The position numbers were made by a program, and so were the translations under genes. A stretch of DNA of 64,000 nt, from positions 1-64,000 of the forward strand of contig JAEERM010000002.1 of assembly GCA_016285835.1 (NCBI GenBank), written 5' to 3'. The notes under the pieces are model-generated. The model ran no database searches. It was not told where the DNA came from and saw nothing but the letters and a program-made list of their open reading frames with translations. Source of the DNA: Fibrobacter sp. Its GTDB lineage: Bacteria > Fibrobacterota > Fibrobacteria > Fibrobacterales > Fibrobacteraceae. Every line of letters starts with the position of its first letter. Within the stretch, counting starts at the first letter, position 1. Positions 10,069-18,600 of this stretch are shown here, one piece after another.

Positions 10069-11314
10069 AGAAACATTCCATCAACTTATCAACAGTTTTT
10101 TTCCAAGAAAACATTTTTGCACGTTCCACGCCTTTGCGGCCATTTTCTTTTCGTAGAGCCGCATCATAATAGTATCTTTCATATGCTTCTACGTGCTGTT
10201 CATCATTATCCCAATCAACCATGATGCCCGCATCACCAACAACCTCCGGCAAAGATGACGCTCTGCTAGTAATTACCGGACAGCCGCACTGCATCGCTTC
10301 CAAAGGAGGCAAGCCAAAGCCCTCATATTGACTAGTATAGACAAACCATTCTGCATTGCTATAAAGGGCGGGCAAATCTTCATCATCAACATAACCAGCG
10401 CGAATAATAACATCCGAATTCCATGTCAATCCCTCTTTTTTTAAAGCCTCAGTAAAAGAATCCCACGCAGATCCTCCCATAACCCAAACGATATCATCAA
10501 TATGATTTTTTTTCAAAAAAATCAAAAATGTCTTTACCGCACGAATCAGATTTTTTCGAGGTTCCAAAGAACAAAGGCTAAAGACATATTTTTTTCCTTC
10601 GGGAATGCCATATTTTCTTTTAATCCGATTAATTGTTTCTTCATCGACTACGGGAACAAAGGCATCATTGGCCGCTAACGGGATCACAGATGAATTCTCT
10701 TTTACGATAGACGGGAAAAATCTTACCGCATCATTTTTTGCACTCTGCGAATCAAAAAAGAACGAATCCCCCGCTTTTGAACTTTCCATCACTATAGAAA
10801 CAAAAGGCTTTCGCCCTCTATAATAATTCGGAAAAATCAAAGGGATTAAATCATATATCATGACAAAATTCTTGACATTCTGAAATTTTCTCAGAAATTT
10901 GGGAATCTTAAAAAAAGGTGAAAAAAAGACGTCACAGTTTTTTACTTTCCGCCGATCATTGTGGTTTGTCAAAGAGAATACGATTATGCAGAATGCTAAA
11001 GGAATCGCAAACAAGCACTTGAGTATGGACTGTTGCGTATGCGAAGCATAAAGCGTACGGAATTTTTGAAACACTTTACGGAGAAAAGCGTTCTTCGTCA
11101 AGTTCTGAATACAACCACATTTCGGATAATATACTCTTTTTAACTCAGCACCGTCTGCGTATGTTTCTGGAGAAAAATACAGGTATAGATTGACATCCTT
11201 TCTTTTTGACAATTCGTTCAAGATATTAAAAGCGACAAAAAAAACGCCACTACGATTACTATCTTTGTAAAAGATGTTCGTTACAACACTTGCATCGTAA
11301 ATGACGTTCAACAT
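10055..11314 (-). CDS. glycosyltransferase family 4, tandem copy 4 (first of the array)
   Basis: A 419-residue GT4 enzyme and the 5'-most member of the array. I use the ATG at 11314 (MLNVIYD), which has AAGGA ten bases upstream and matches the paralogues; an ATG at 11326 overlaps that ribosome site. The donor-binding block is as in the other copies, except that SNNSS is replaced by SRASS. A hydrophobic segment lies near residue 115. It is separated by 24 bases from the GT32-like gene at 11339-12106, which it follows in the direction of transcription, so the five transferases probably form one operon. Confidence 0.8.
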   Translation of the reverse strand: MLNVIYDASVVTNIFYKDSNRSGVFFVAFNILNELSKRKDVNLYLYFSPETYADGAELKRVYYPKCGCIQNLTKNAFLRKVFQKFRTLYASHTQQSILKCLFAIPLAFCIIVFSLTNHNDRRKVKNCDVFFSPFFKIPKFLRKFQNVKNFVMIYDLIPLIFPNYYRGRKPFVSIVMESSKAGDSFFFDSQSAKNDAVRFFPSIVKENSSVIPLAANDAFVPVVDEETINRIKRKYGIPEGKKYVFSLCSLEPRKNLIRAVKTFLIFLKKNHIDDIVWVMGGSAWDSFTEALKKEGLTWNSDVIIRAGYVDDEDLPALYSNAEWFVYTSQYEGFGLPPLEAMQCGCPVITSRASSLPEVVGDAGIMVDWDNDEQHVEAYERYYYDAALRKENGRKGVERAKMFSWKKTVDKLMECFYEAD

Positions 11315-11338
11315 GATTGACTTCATCCTTGTATGAAT

Positions 11339-12106
11339 TCACTTTTTACTAGTGATTTTTTTCATCGTCACAAAAAAACCTTCATACCTTAAATTAATAA
11401 ATACAGCAGCAATTGTCGCAAATATTTCCCCTATTTTTTCTCCAAAAATCTTGCAGAGTTTCGTCCTCAATGCAACGTGTTTCTGCTGCGCCAAGGAATG
11501 CCACGATCCGTTGAAATGGTGGATGCTATAAGTGTTCCCCGTAATCTGGAGTTCAAGAGTCCGTGTGTTCTTGGGGCTAAAATAGTCCATCGGCAATATT
11601 TCCAGGTTTTCGCCCTTCAACTTGCGGGCAAGGATAGTCGGCAATGTAGTCGTGTCCAGATTGCCGTCGGCGTCGATAAACTCATGGCCCTCATAAAAAT
11701 CCATGACCTTTTTCAGTAACGGGAGTTCCTTTTCTGCCCCCATCGTGGCGGCCTCGATGGAATCCTGGTTTTCGATTCTGTCAGGCGTATGTTCCCGCCC
11801 AAAGAAGTATGGCCGTCCCAACAGATCGTCGAAAGGCTTAAGCACCTCCACATCACTGTCCAGATAGATGCCACCATAGTTATAGAGCGCATATAGCCGG
11901 ATGTAGTCGGCAGCAAAGGCCCACTTTTTGGCCGCGCAGGCCTGTTCCACCCAAGGTACGGAATGGATGTCGAAGCGGTTCATGTCCCAAAGCATGAACT
12001 CGTAATCCGGGAGTTTTTCCTTCCAGCTCTGCATGCAGCGCTGGACCAGCTCCGGATAAGGGTCGCCGCTCAGCCAGCAGTAATGTACAATCTTGGGTAT
12101 GGACAT
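11339..12106 (-). CDS. GT32-like capsular polysaccharide glycosyltransferase
   Basis: A 255-residue GT-A glycosyltransferase of the OCH1/capsular polysaccharide synthesis type. It has the family's N-terminal IPKIVHYCWLSG block, a central AADYIRLYALYNYGGIYLDSDVE motif (written here as residues about 65-90) whose LDSD is the DxD metal site, and a later HHFNGSWHS block. It heads the - strand transferase run. A TATTTT box ends exactly six bases before the ATG, so the transcript may be leaderless. The first 15 codons are repeated in altered form at 13499-13555, on the far side of the AbiE pair. Confidence 0.85.
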   Translation of the reverse strand: MSIPKIVHYCWLSGDPYPELVQRCMQSWKEKLPDYEFMLWDMNRFDIHSVPWVEQACAAKKWAFAADYIRLYALYNYGGIYLDSDVEVLKPFDDLLGRPYFFGREHTPDRIENQDSIEAATMGAEKELPLLKKVMDFYEGHEFIDADGNLDTTTLPTILARKLKGENLEILPMDYFSPKNTRTLELQITGNTYSIHHFNGSWHSLAQQKHVALRTKLCKIFGEKIGEIFATIAAVFINLRYEGFFVTMKKITSKK

Positions 12107-12109
12107 AAG

Positions 12110-12832
12110 CTAAAAATACAATTTCTCGCATAAGTTCAATATGGCGGGTCTCATTCGAAAAGCAAGCCCAGCGAGTTCTTCTTCACTCAAGAGCGGCTGC
12201 AATTCAGCCAAGTTACCATCATTTAGCATTTCAGCCCTTTGTGTTAACTTGTTTACAAGTTCATTCATATCTCGGGCGGCGACAACGCCCTTATATGACC
12301 GCACTTTTTTCAGCCGCATCTGCAAAATGTCCATTCTGGGCTTGACCTTGAACAGACTTTCGTACTGATAAATGTCATACAGGTCGCGCATCAATTCGCA
12401 TTCGTTCCATGCAGCAATCTTATGGGCAAAAGATACGCCCGGTTCCATAATCCGCAGGATGCGTGCCGGCCGCCCATACGCCGTGCTGAGCAAAGCCGAA
12501 GACATAGGGATTGACGGGCATTCTTTCTCGACATTTACCTCTATCTGCGCACTCTGGCCGCCATACGTCAGCAGGATTCTCAAAGCCTTCGAATTCATTG
12601 ATGACCGAAACTGCAATTCATCTACCTTCAACAACGCCCGCTCAATAATCTCCTTCGCATCCTTTTTCGAGTCAAACGGAATGAATATATAGTCAACGTC
12701 ATTCGTGTAACGCGGACTATGCATTAATCGCAGGGCCATCCCACCTTTCAATATCGCAGAATTCCCGAAATTCGTCGCAAAAAAATCGACAATCCAGGCG
12801 AGCAGCGCTTCCGTGTTTTCAAGCTTTTCCAT
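12110..12832 (-). CDS. AbiEii-type nucleotidyltransferase toxin
   Basis: A 240-residue member of the AbiEii/type IV toxin family. The AILKGGMALRL block near residue 25 and the YTNDVDYIF block near residue 40 are the nucleotidyltransferase-fold motif (GG...R...D-x-D). Family members put nucleotides onto RNA targets such as tRNA and stop growth, which gives phage abortive infection. I chose the ATG at 12832, with AAGGA nine bases upstream; the frame opens from a TTG at 12850. It overlaps the upstream antitoxin gene by 14 bases. A lone toxin would be harmful, so the pair is probably intact and controlled together. Confidence 0.85.
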   Translation of the reverse strand: MEKLENTEALLAWIVDFFATNFGNSAILKGGMALRLMHSPRYTNDVDYIFIPFDSKKDAKEIIERALLKVDELQFRSSMNSKALRILLTYGGQSAQIEVNVEKECPSIPMSSALLSTAYGRPARILRIMEPGVSFAHKIAAWNECELMRDLYDIYQYESLFKVKPRMDILQMRLKKVRSYKGVVAARDMNELVNKLTQRAEMLNDGNLAELQPLLSEEELAGLAFRMRPAILNLCEKLYF

Positions 12833-13424
12833 AAATGGTGTTCCTTGCAAAAGCCCTGAATCTTGGATTCACGTATCGCTCCAGGTACATGTCCACCCTT
12901 TCCTTCGAAAGAGCCGCAAAATCGATATCCTGAAACACGTTAAAATAGAATACCTTCTTGTGCTGGTAAAAGTAGAGCGTGTCCAGCACCGCCTTCTCGG
13001 CATCAGCCATCTTCGCCCCGTTTTCTAGCGGCACCATGCCAAAATACAGCTCCTTGGATATCCTTGCATAGGAGAGGTTTACTTCGCCAGCGAACTCGCT
13101 CGCCCGCGACGGTACGACACAGCTCACCAAGAACGGACTTTCGGTGCCGATGAGCCTGTGATAAGCGAGCGCCGACCCGAACGATATGTATGAATCCGTA
13201 CGGACCTTGGCAGAAAGGACCTGTGGATCAAAATCCCGAGCGACGTAAATTCCTCGGCAGTAGCGCTTCAGGAGACCCGCGGCTTCGAACCGTCTGGCCG
13301 CAATCCAGAGCGACTGCTGGTTCGATATGTCGAAGAGGGCGCCAAGTTCCAACAGAGAAAATACTCCGCCCACCTTCGGGGCGAAATCTGCCAGTTTTTG
13401 AGTATTTTCCACAGCATTTTTCAT
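12819..13424 (-). CDS. AbiEi-type antitoxin/transcriptional regulator
   Basis: A 201-residue AbiEi-like protein. The N-terminal 70 residues form a winged-helix region (VFSLLELGALF ... RRFEAAGLLKRYCRGIYV), followed by the AbiEi C-terminal antitoxin domain with the DSYISFGSALAYHRL and MADAEKAVLDTLYFY segments. In known AbiE pairs this protein blocks the toxin without binding it stably and represses its own promoter through inverted repeats. An AT-rich near-palindrome (TATATAATTTTATATA, about 13437-13453) lies just upstream of the ATG and is a candidate operator/-10 region. It is the first gene of the pair. Confidence 0.85.
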   Translation of the reverse strand: MKNAVENTQKLADFAPKVGGVFSLLELGALFDISNQQSLWIAARRFEAAGLLKRYCRGIYVARDFDPQVLSAKVRTDSYISFGSALAYHRLIGTESPFLVSCVVPSRASEFAGEVNLSYARISKELYFGMVPLENGAKMADAEKAVLDTLYFYQHKKVFYFNVFQDIDFAALSKERVDMYLERYVNPRFRAFARNTIYGKA

Positions 13425-13498
13425 GTTTGCAGAAAATATATAATTTTATATACTATTTGTCAATATGAAACAGGCGTTAAATTAAACAACATTTCGTG

Positions 13499-13555
13499 GC
13501 GGATTTTGGGCCCGCCGCTCAGCCAGCAGTAATGGATTATCTTGGGAATCGGCAT
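13499..13555 (-). pseudogene. 5' remnant of a second GT32-like glycosyltransferase gene
   Basis: Read on the - strand, an ATG at 13555 opens MPIPKIIHYCWLSGG, matching the first 15 residues of the GT32-like protein at 11339-12106 (MSIPKIVHYCWLSGD). After that the frame runs into unrelated residues and a stop soon after. A 21-base block is identical between the two loci and the rest of the match is diverged, so this is a remnant of a paralogue, not a recent exact duplication. It begins 5 bases past the DUF4143 ATPase stop codon. The AbiE pair lies between the remnant and the intact gene. Confidence 0.7.
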
Positions 13556-13559
13556 AATA

Positions 13560-14894
13560 CTAGAAATCTACTCCCGAAAGATAACGTTTCAACAAAAAAG
13601 CACAGAAGTAAGGGAACGTGTAGATGTTGTTCTGAAATCCGACATTACCCGCAGAAAACTTGATCCCTGTCGTAATATCCGGGTACGCATCACTCTTGAC
13701 AAGGGTTGACAGCGATTTTGCCGTCCCAGCCTTCGCCTTGACTTCGACCGGTACGAGCGTTTTTTTCGTTCGCACAAAAAAGTCCTGCTCCAGCGTGGAG
13801 TTCTCTTTCTTATAGTAGAAAAGCTCGTAACCCTGCTTGCTCAGAATCTCGGCAACAATATTTTCGTAAAGGGCACCCTTATACACATTCATATTCCGAT
13901 TGGCGCGAAGGTCTTCCTGAGATTCGTCATCGAGGTTCGCGATAAGCAGTCCGGTATCCTTAAAGTAAATCTTGTACTTAGATTCTTCGTAGTTGCCTTT
14001 CAGCGGGAGCTCCGGCGTATGGAGGCAATGGCAAACGTTCACCATTCCGGCATCGCACAGCCACTCTATGCATCCCCAGTAGTCCTTAAACTTCGCTCCA
14101 TTCGCCACCTTGGATATCTGGAATTTCTTATTCTCTTTCGCCAACTGCACGGGGATGTTATTGAACACGTTCAGTACGCGGGTCTTATCTACGCCTTCAA
14201 CATATTTCTTGATATCTTCCTTGTAGTCGGCGACGAGTGCGCGCTGGAGCGCCAGCGTTCCCTCGAACGTTCCCTTTTCGACAAAAGAACGCACCACTTC
14301 GGGCATTCCCCCAAGGAGACAATAGTCCATGAACAGACTACCAAAAACATTCATGTCCGTTTGGTTAAATGGCGTTACCGACCGCATGTGCGACAAAAGA
14401 TCACCGACAACATCCGAGCCATATCCCATGGCCCACAGGAATTCCTCGAAATCCATCGACTGCATCTGGAATTCCGACTTGTAGCCAACACTGTTGCTCT
14501 CTATACGCTTGTAATTTATCCCCAGCATGGAGCCGCTGCAAATCACATCGAACTGACGGTCTATGCAGAACGACTTGAGCGATGTCGCAATTTCAGGATA
14601 GTCTTGAATCTCGTCGAAAAGAATAAGAGTTTTCCCTGGTACAAATTTCTTTTCTGAATCAATGCGAGAAATATTCCTGATGACATCTTGTACGGTGTAG
14701 CCATCTTCGCAGATGGTCTTGTACTTTTTCTCCAACACAAAGTTTATGTTGACAAAATTCTCGTAATTTGCAGCAAAATGCTTGATGGATTCCGTCTTCC
14801 CTATCTGACGGGCCCCTTTGACAATCAGGGGTTTCCTATCGGCGGATTTTTTCCATTCTAGCAAGAAATCATCTAGTTTGCGTTTCAGGTACAT
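13560..14894 (-). CDS. ATP-binding protein, AAA plus DUF4143
   Basis: A 444-residue protein of the large family of prokaryotic AAA ATPases with a C-terminal DUF4143 domain. It has VKGARQIGKTES (Walker A, residues about 25-36) and LILFDEIQDYPE (Walker B, near 91-102). The C-terminal part has DFFVRTKKTLVPVEVKA, which resembles a PD-(D/E)XK nuclease-like core. The cellular role of the family is not settled; members are common in accessory regions. A TATATT box ends exactly six bases before the ATG, and a 15-base direct repeat lies just upstream. Confidence 0.85.
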   Translation of the reverse strand: MYLKRKLDDFLLEWKKSADRKPLIVKGARQIGKTESIKHFAANYENFVNINFVLEKKYKTICEDGYTVQDVIRNISRIDSEKKFVPGKTLILFDEIQDYPEIATSLKSFCIDRQFDVICSGSMLGINYKRIESNSVGYKSEFQMQSMDFEEFLWAMGYGSDVVGDLLSHMRSVTPFNQTDMNVFGSLFMDYCLLGGMPEVVRSFVEKGTFEGTLALQRALVADYKEDIKKYVEGVDKTRVLNVFNNIPVQLAKENKKFQISKVANGAKFKDYWGCIEWLCDAGMVNVCHCLHTPELPLKGNYEESKYKIYFKDTGLLIANLDDESQEDLRANRNMNVYKGALYENIVAEILSKQGYELFYYKKENSTLEQDFFVRTKKTLVPVEVKAKAGTAKSLSTLVKSDAYPDITTGIKFSAGNVGFQNNIYTFPYFCAFLLKRYLSGVDF

Positions 14895-14915
14895 GCTTTA
14901 AATATACATTCTTTT

Positions 14916-14962
14916 CTAAAAAATGAGCGAATTTTAGTTGGTTTTCGCTAAAAAATGAGCGA
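14916..14962. repeat. 15-nt direct repeat upstream of the DUF4143 ATPase gene
   Basis: CTAAAAAATGAGCGA occurs at 14916-14930 and again at 14948-14962, a spacing of 32 bases or about three helical turns. Both lie upstream of the ATPase -10-like box. A repeat placed this way could be a binding site for a regulator. No factor is known. Confidence 0.5.
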
Positions 14963-14980
14963 GTTTTTTGGGAAATTATA

Positions 14981-15757
14981 CTAAAATATGACAACAGGAA
15001 CCCAGTGGGCGAAGCTTTCGCGGCGGATTTTCGGGTCGCCCAGGATGGGGCGGTGAGTCCCCTGCACTATGAAGCGGACTTCGGGATGTTTGCGAGCCAC
15101 TTCGGCAATAAGCCGCAAGGTGGCATGCAGCTTGGCACGGTCGCCGTCGCGGGAATCCCGGGTGGTCCAGGCGATATTTTTCACGAGGGATGCAGAATCG
15201 ACCTCCACGGCCGCGAGCACAGAATCGAGCATAGTTGCCATCACGCTGTCGGGACACTTCTGGCAAAACAGTCGCACGCCGTAGCCAAGCGAATCAATAT
15301 ACAGATTACGCCCATATTCCAGCGAGTCGCCCCCGAACAGGTAAATCCCATCGCGAGAGCTAGTGCTATCTCTATGAATTCGCAGTTCCGCAAATTCCGC
15401 ATGGCGGGTACGGTTCACGAGCCTGTAGTGCAGATATTCCTTGTGCGGCAAATCCTTGAAAATGGAGAAATCTTCTGCAAGTAGATGTTCGTCAAAGGGA
15501 ACGCCCCAGGCATCCACCAAAATGGCAACCGTAACCCGCGAAGAATCGGCAAAGCGAGACAGCAACGATTTCTTGTCTAACAGTTCATACTTGCCCGTAT
15601 ATTCCACTGTCAGCGAGTCCGCATCCGTAAACGGCTGCATGTGCCAGGGCTTATCGCCAGTCTTTATGTACTGCGCACTGATCAGGTACGAGAATACGAC
15701 CGCAAAGGCGACAAATGCGGCAAAAAGGCCAAAACCAATCTTCGGGAACTTCGTCAT
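14981..15757 (-). CDS. membrane-anchored protein, possible alkaline-phosphatase-fold enzyme
   Basis: A 258-residue protein with one N-terminal membrane segment (residues about 8-28) and a soluble domain, probably outside the cytoplasmic membrane. VTVAILVDAWGVPFDE near residue 75 resembles the first metal-binding strand of alkaline phosphatase superfamily enzymes, and the C-terminal VQGTHRPI and FAHWVPVVIF segments resemble the end of that fold. The middle of the fold is short, so it may be a reduced or inactive member. I am not sure of the family. Its ATG overlaps the stop of the 563-residue membrane protein gene in an ATGA, so the two are coupled and may act on the same envelope molecule. 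Confidence 0.6.
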   Translation of the reverse strand: MTKFPKIGFGLFAAFVAFAVVFSYLISAQYIKTGDKPWHMQPFTDADSLTVEYTGKYELLDKKSLLSRFADSSRVTVAILVDAWGVPFDEHLLAEDFSIFKDLPHKEYLHYRLVNRTRHAEFAELRIHRDSTSSRDGIYLFGGDSLEYGRNLYIDSLGYGVRLFCQKCPDSVMATMLDSVLAAVEVDSASLVKNIAWTTRDSRDGDRAKLHATLRLIAEVARKHPEVRFIVQGTHRPILGDPKIRRESFAHWVPVVIF

Positions 15758-17445
15758 GGCTCTCCCCCTTCGCGGCGGTACTTGACCAGGCGCATATCCC
15801 CGAACTCCTTCACCGTCCGTATAGAAACGGAATCGTGGTAGTGAACGCGATAAAAGCGGTCGAATCGATGAAGCGTGTCCGTTTCCAGCACATACACGTT
15901 ATCCCTGACAATGTCCCTTATGGGGTTCCGCATGCCCCGAATCCGCATCTCCTTCTGCATGCCGGGCAGGTTCATATTCCAGTAGCCAAGCGGGATTATG
16001 TTGCCCCAGCTGCCCGGGGCGGCCGCCATGTAAGGCGGATCCTTGTATGTCGCAAGGTACTTGTAGTCGTTAAAGTAGAGCAGGAATACATCTTTGGGAC
16101 GGTCCTGCGTATATTGCAGGAAATCGCCCCAATCCTTGGACATCTGCGGGATGCCAAAAACCGCACGGTTGTTGTCGATGCCGCGCTGGCCCGACAGCGC
16201 GAGAACAAGGCTCCCCAGCGCCATAAGCCCGACCAGGTACGGCAACTTGCCAATGTGCCGATTATTCTCGAAATACTTCCGCTGCATCAACGGGATGGCG
16301 CAGACAATGGCGTAGAGCCATATCCCCGACTCCACATGGTAAACCACGCGGTTCACGTACAGCAGGTAGCCCATGCACAGACACAAAAGCGCAAGCGAGC
16401 CCCACGTGTACAGGTTTGCCCGCCTGGGAATAAAGAAGAAGAACATGAGGCACAGGACTATCCAGCACCATGCATTCGCCTGGAAGAACGACTTCGCCAC
16501 CACGAGGAACAGCGCCGCCGGCATCCTGGCCGGGTTCACCTCGTAACGGTTCCTGTGAACGACACCCGCAATCCGCTTTAAGCTATCGAGCGAGAACACT
16601 TCGGTGTCGTAAAAAATCCAACGCCGGAGGAACCGGAAATCACGCCCCTGCATCTGCCTTTCTTCCAGTTCGTCAAAGGTGGCGTCAGCATCGTAGTTGT
16701 CACCGTCGCCAAAAAGCGCCCTGCTCCACTGGTATTCGCGGTAGTAGGAATATGCGGGGTCACCGAACAGGCCGTTGTTGAAGTTCTGCAGCGCCTGGTA
16801 GGCGCACACGCACGCCACCAGCACAACCAAGGTGGTCTTCATGATCTTCCGAGTCTCGAAAACGCTCAGCGCAAGCGTAACCGCCAAGAACGGCATTCCC
16901 AGGAGGAACCCCTCCTTGCGGAAAACGATGCCCACGACAAAGAACAGTCCGCCAAGGACAATCCACAGCTTCCGCCGTTCGCCGTTGCCAAAATAGAACA
17001 GAAGAATCGCCGCAGCAGTCGATGCGGCCGCACACTGGGTAAAAGCCGCCTGCAGGTAGAAATCCGGCGCAAGGCACGCAAGCAGGAACACGGAAAGGGC
17101 TACGCCCAGCTTGCCGCCCACCTGCCGCAACATAAAGTAGACAAACACCGTAAACGCAGCAAACGCAGCCAGCAACTCAAAAATAAAGTACCAGCCCACC
17201 TTGGGGAAAATCGCATAGAATTGCTTCAAGAAATAGGCGTAGGCGCCGTTCACGAACAGCGTATGCGGATCGAATTCGCCCCCGTAAGCCCCCGTAATCA
17301 TCGCCGACATGAAGTAATCGTCCAGGGAGCCCCTATGGAGCCCGCAAACCGCAAGGCAAACCAGGAGGATCACCAGGTTCAAGCAAAGCGCCAAAAGAAA
17401 GGAGCCATGCACAATCTTTAGCCTTGTCAAATCGCGAAACTTCAT
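15754..17445 (-). CDS. multispan membrane protein, GT-C-like
   Basis: A 563-residue integral membrane protein with about ten hydrophobic segments spread through the first 420 residues and a soluble C-terminal tail of about 130 residues. The first extracytoplasmic loop has SLDDYFMS, an acidic pair after the first membrane span like the catalytic Asp position of GT-C glycosyltransferases. No named family can be fixed. A TATATT box ends exactly six bases before the ATG. It is followed in an ATGA overlap by the 258-residue protein, and is divergent from the acyltransferase gene. An envelope glycan role is suggested by context only. Confidence 0.7.
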   Translation of the reverse strand: MKFRDLTRLKIVHGSFLLALCLNLVILLVCLAVCGLHRGSLDDYFMSAMITGAYGGEFDPHTLFVNGAYAYFLKQFYAIFPKVGWYFIFELLAAFAAFTVFVYFMLRQVGGKLGVALSVFLLACLAPDFYLQAAFTQCAAASTAAAILLFYFGNGERRKLWIVLGGLFFVVGIVFRKEGFLLGMPFLAVTLALSVFETRKIMKTTLVVLVACVCAYQALQNFNNGLFGDPAYSYYREYQWSRALFGDGDNYDADATFDELEERQMQGRDFRFLRRWIFYDTEVFSLDSLKRIAGVVHRNRYEVNPARMPAALFLVVAKSFFQANAWCWIVLCLMFFFFIPRRANLYTWGSLALLCLCMGYLLYVNRVVYHVESGIWLYAIVCAIPLMQRKYFENNRHIGKLPYLVGLMALGSLVLALSGQRGIDNNRAVFGIPQMSKDWGDFLQYTQDRPKDVFLLYFNDYKYLATYKDPPYMAAAPGSWGNIIPLGYWNMNLPGMQKEMRIRGMRNPIRDIVRDNVYVLETDTLHRFDRFYRVHYHDSVSIRTVKEFGDMRLVKYRREGGEP

Positions 17446-17532
17446 GTTGTAAATATACCTTATACAGCCTCATGGCCTCATTGATTCTGCGATAAAAATA
17501 TATATATTAAGCAAGAAACAAGTGATGTTTTC

Positions 17533-18600
17533 ATGACTAAGGAACCTGTAGACTTTCGCATATCCCTTGCCGAAACCAATATAATCAAAGGCATCGCAAT
17601 ATGCGCCATGCTATTCCACCACCTATTCTTTGAAACAGATACTTACGGTTTCTTCACCCAGCAGGTTGCCATAATCTGCAAAGTCTGTGTTTCAATGTTC
17701 CTATTCGTTTCTGGCTATGGTCTAGCAATACAATATTCCAAGCAGGCAAAACAAATAAGTATCCCTTTGAAAATCATTTGCACCATCAAATTTCTACTGA
17801 AGAGATTCCGCAAATTCTATCTCAACTATTGGGTCATTTTTGCCCTACTGGTTCCTCTTGGTGTATTTGCTTTAGGAAGACCTTTATCTGTAGCCTATGG
17901 CACAGAAACCGCCATTTGGCAAAACCTTATCAAAGATATTTTCGGCATCCAAGGCGGAGACTCCTATATTATCACATGGTGGTTCAACGCACTCATTATA
18001 TCGCTTTATTTGTTATTCCCAATATTATATTGGCTGATGGGAAACGGATTGATTGCAATAGGAGCACTGACACTTCTCCTGTTATGGCCAAGAGATTACA
18101 TCGTCGGAAATTTCTTTTATATATTCGAATTGTGGAATTCCAACCTTATCATTTTTTCTTTTGTTTTCACATTTGGAATATTTGCAGCACGCCACAGCGA
18201 TTTGTTGAACAAAATTCTAAACAAAATCAGGGCACAAGCCGTCCTAATTCTATCATTTTTCATCTCCGTAGGGTTATGTTTTGCAAGACAAATATGGGCA
18301 GAATGTTATGCCGACGCTATAACAATTGATGCTTTCCTCACCGTCTTTATTGCACTATCCGTCATCAGTTTTTGCCGACTGACAAAACTACAGATAAAAC
18401 CTCTTGCCTTATTAGGCAAGCACTCAATGAACATTTATCTATTTCACACATTTCTCTTAATGTATTTCTTTCCAAAATTCATGTATGGCACAAATTTTCC
18501 ATTGCTAATTTTTGCCGCATTACTTGGTGAATCCCTAATCATATCGATGTTATTAGAATTCGCAAAGAAAAAACTTGGATTTTACAAGCTATATGTTTAG
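17533..18600 (+). CDS. acyltransferase 3 family membrane protein
   Basis: A 355-residue, roughly ten-span membrane protein of the acyltransferase 3 (OafA/NodX/EpsF-like) family. The N-terminal NIIKGIAICAMLFHHLF block has the conserved His of the family active site, and FLFVSGYGLAI follows as the second typical segment. Such enzymes O-acetylate or otherwise acylate sugars of surface glycans at the cytoplasmic membrane. It probably forms an operon with the phosphoglycerol-transferase-like gene whose start overlaps its end, so both would decorate the same polymer. The acyl donor and target are not visible. Confidence 0.85.
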   Translation: MTKEPVDFRISLAETNIIKGIAICAMLFHHLFFETDTYGFFTQQVAIICKVCVSMFLFVSGYGLAIQYSKQAKQISIPLKIICTIKFLLKRFRKFYLNYWVIFALLVPLGVFALGRPLSVAYGTETAIWQNLIKDIFGIQGGDSYIITWWFNALIISLYLLFPILYWLMGNGLIAIGALTLLLLWPRDYIVGNFFYIFELWNSNLIIFSFVFTFGIFAARHSDLLNKILNKIRAQAVLILSFFISVGLCFARQIWAECYADAITIDAFLTVFIALSVISFCRLTKLQIKPLALLGKHSMNIYLFHTFLLMYFFPKFMYGTNFPLLIFAALLGESLIISMLLEFAKKKLGFYKLYV

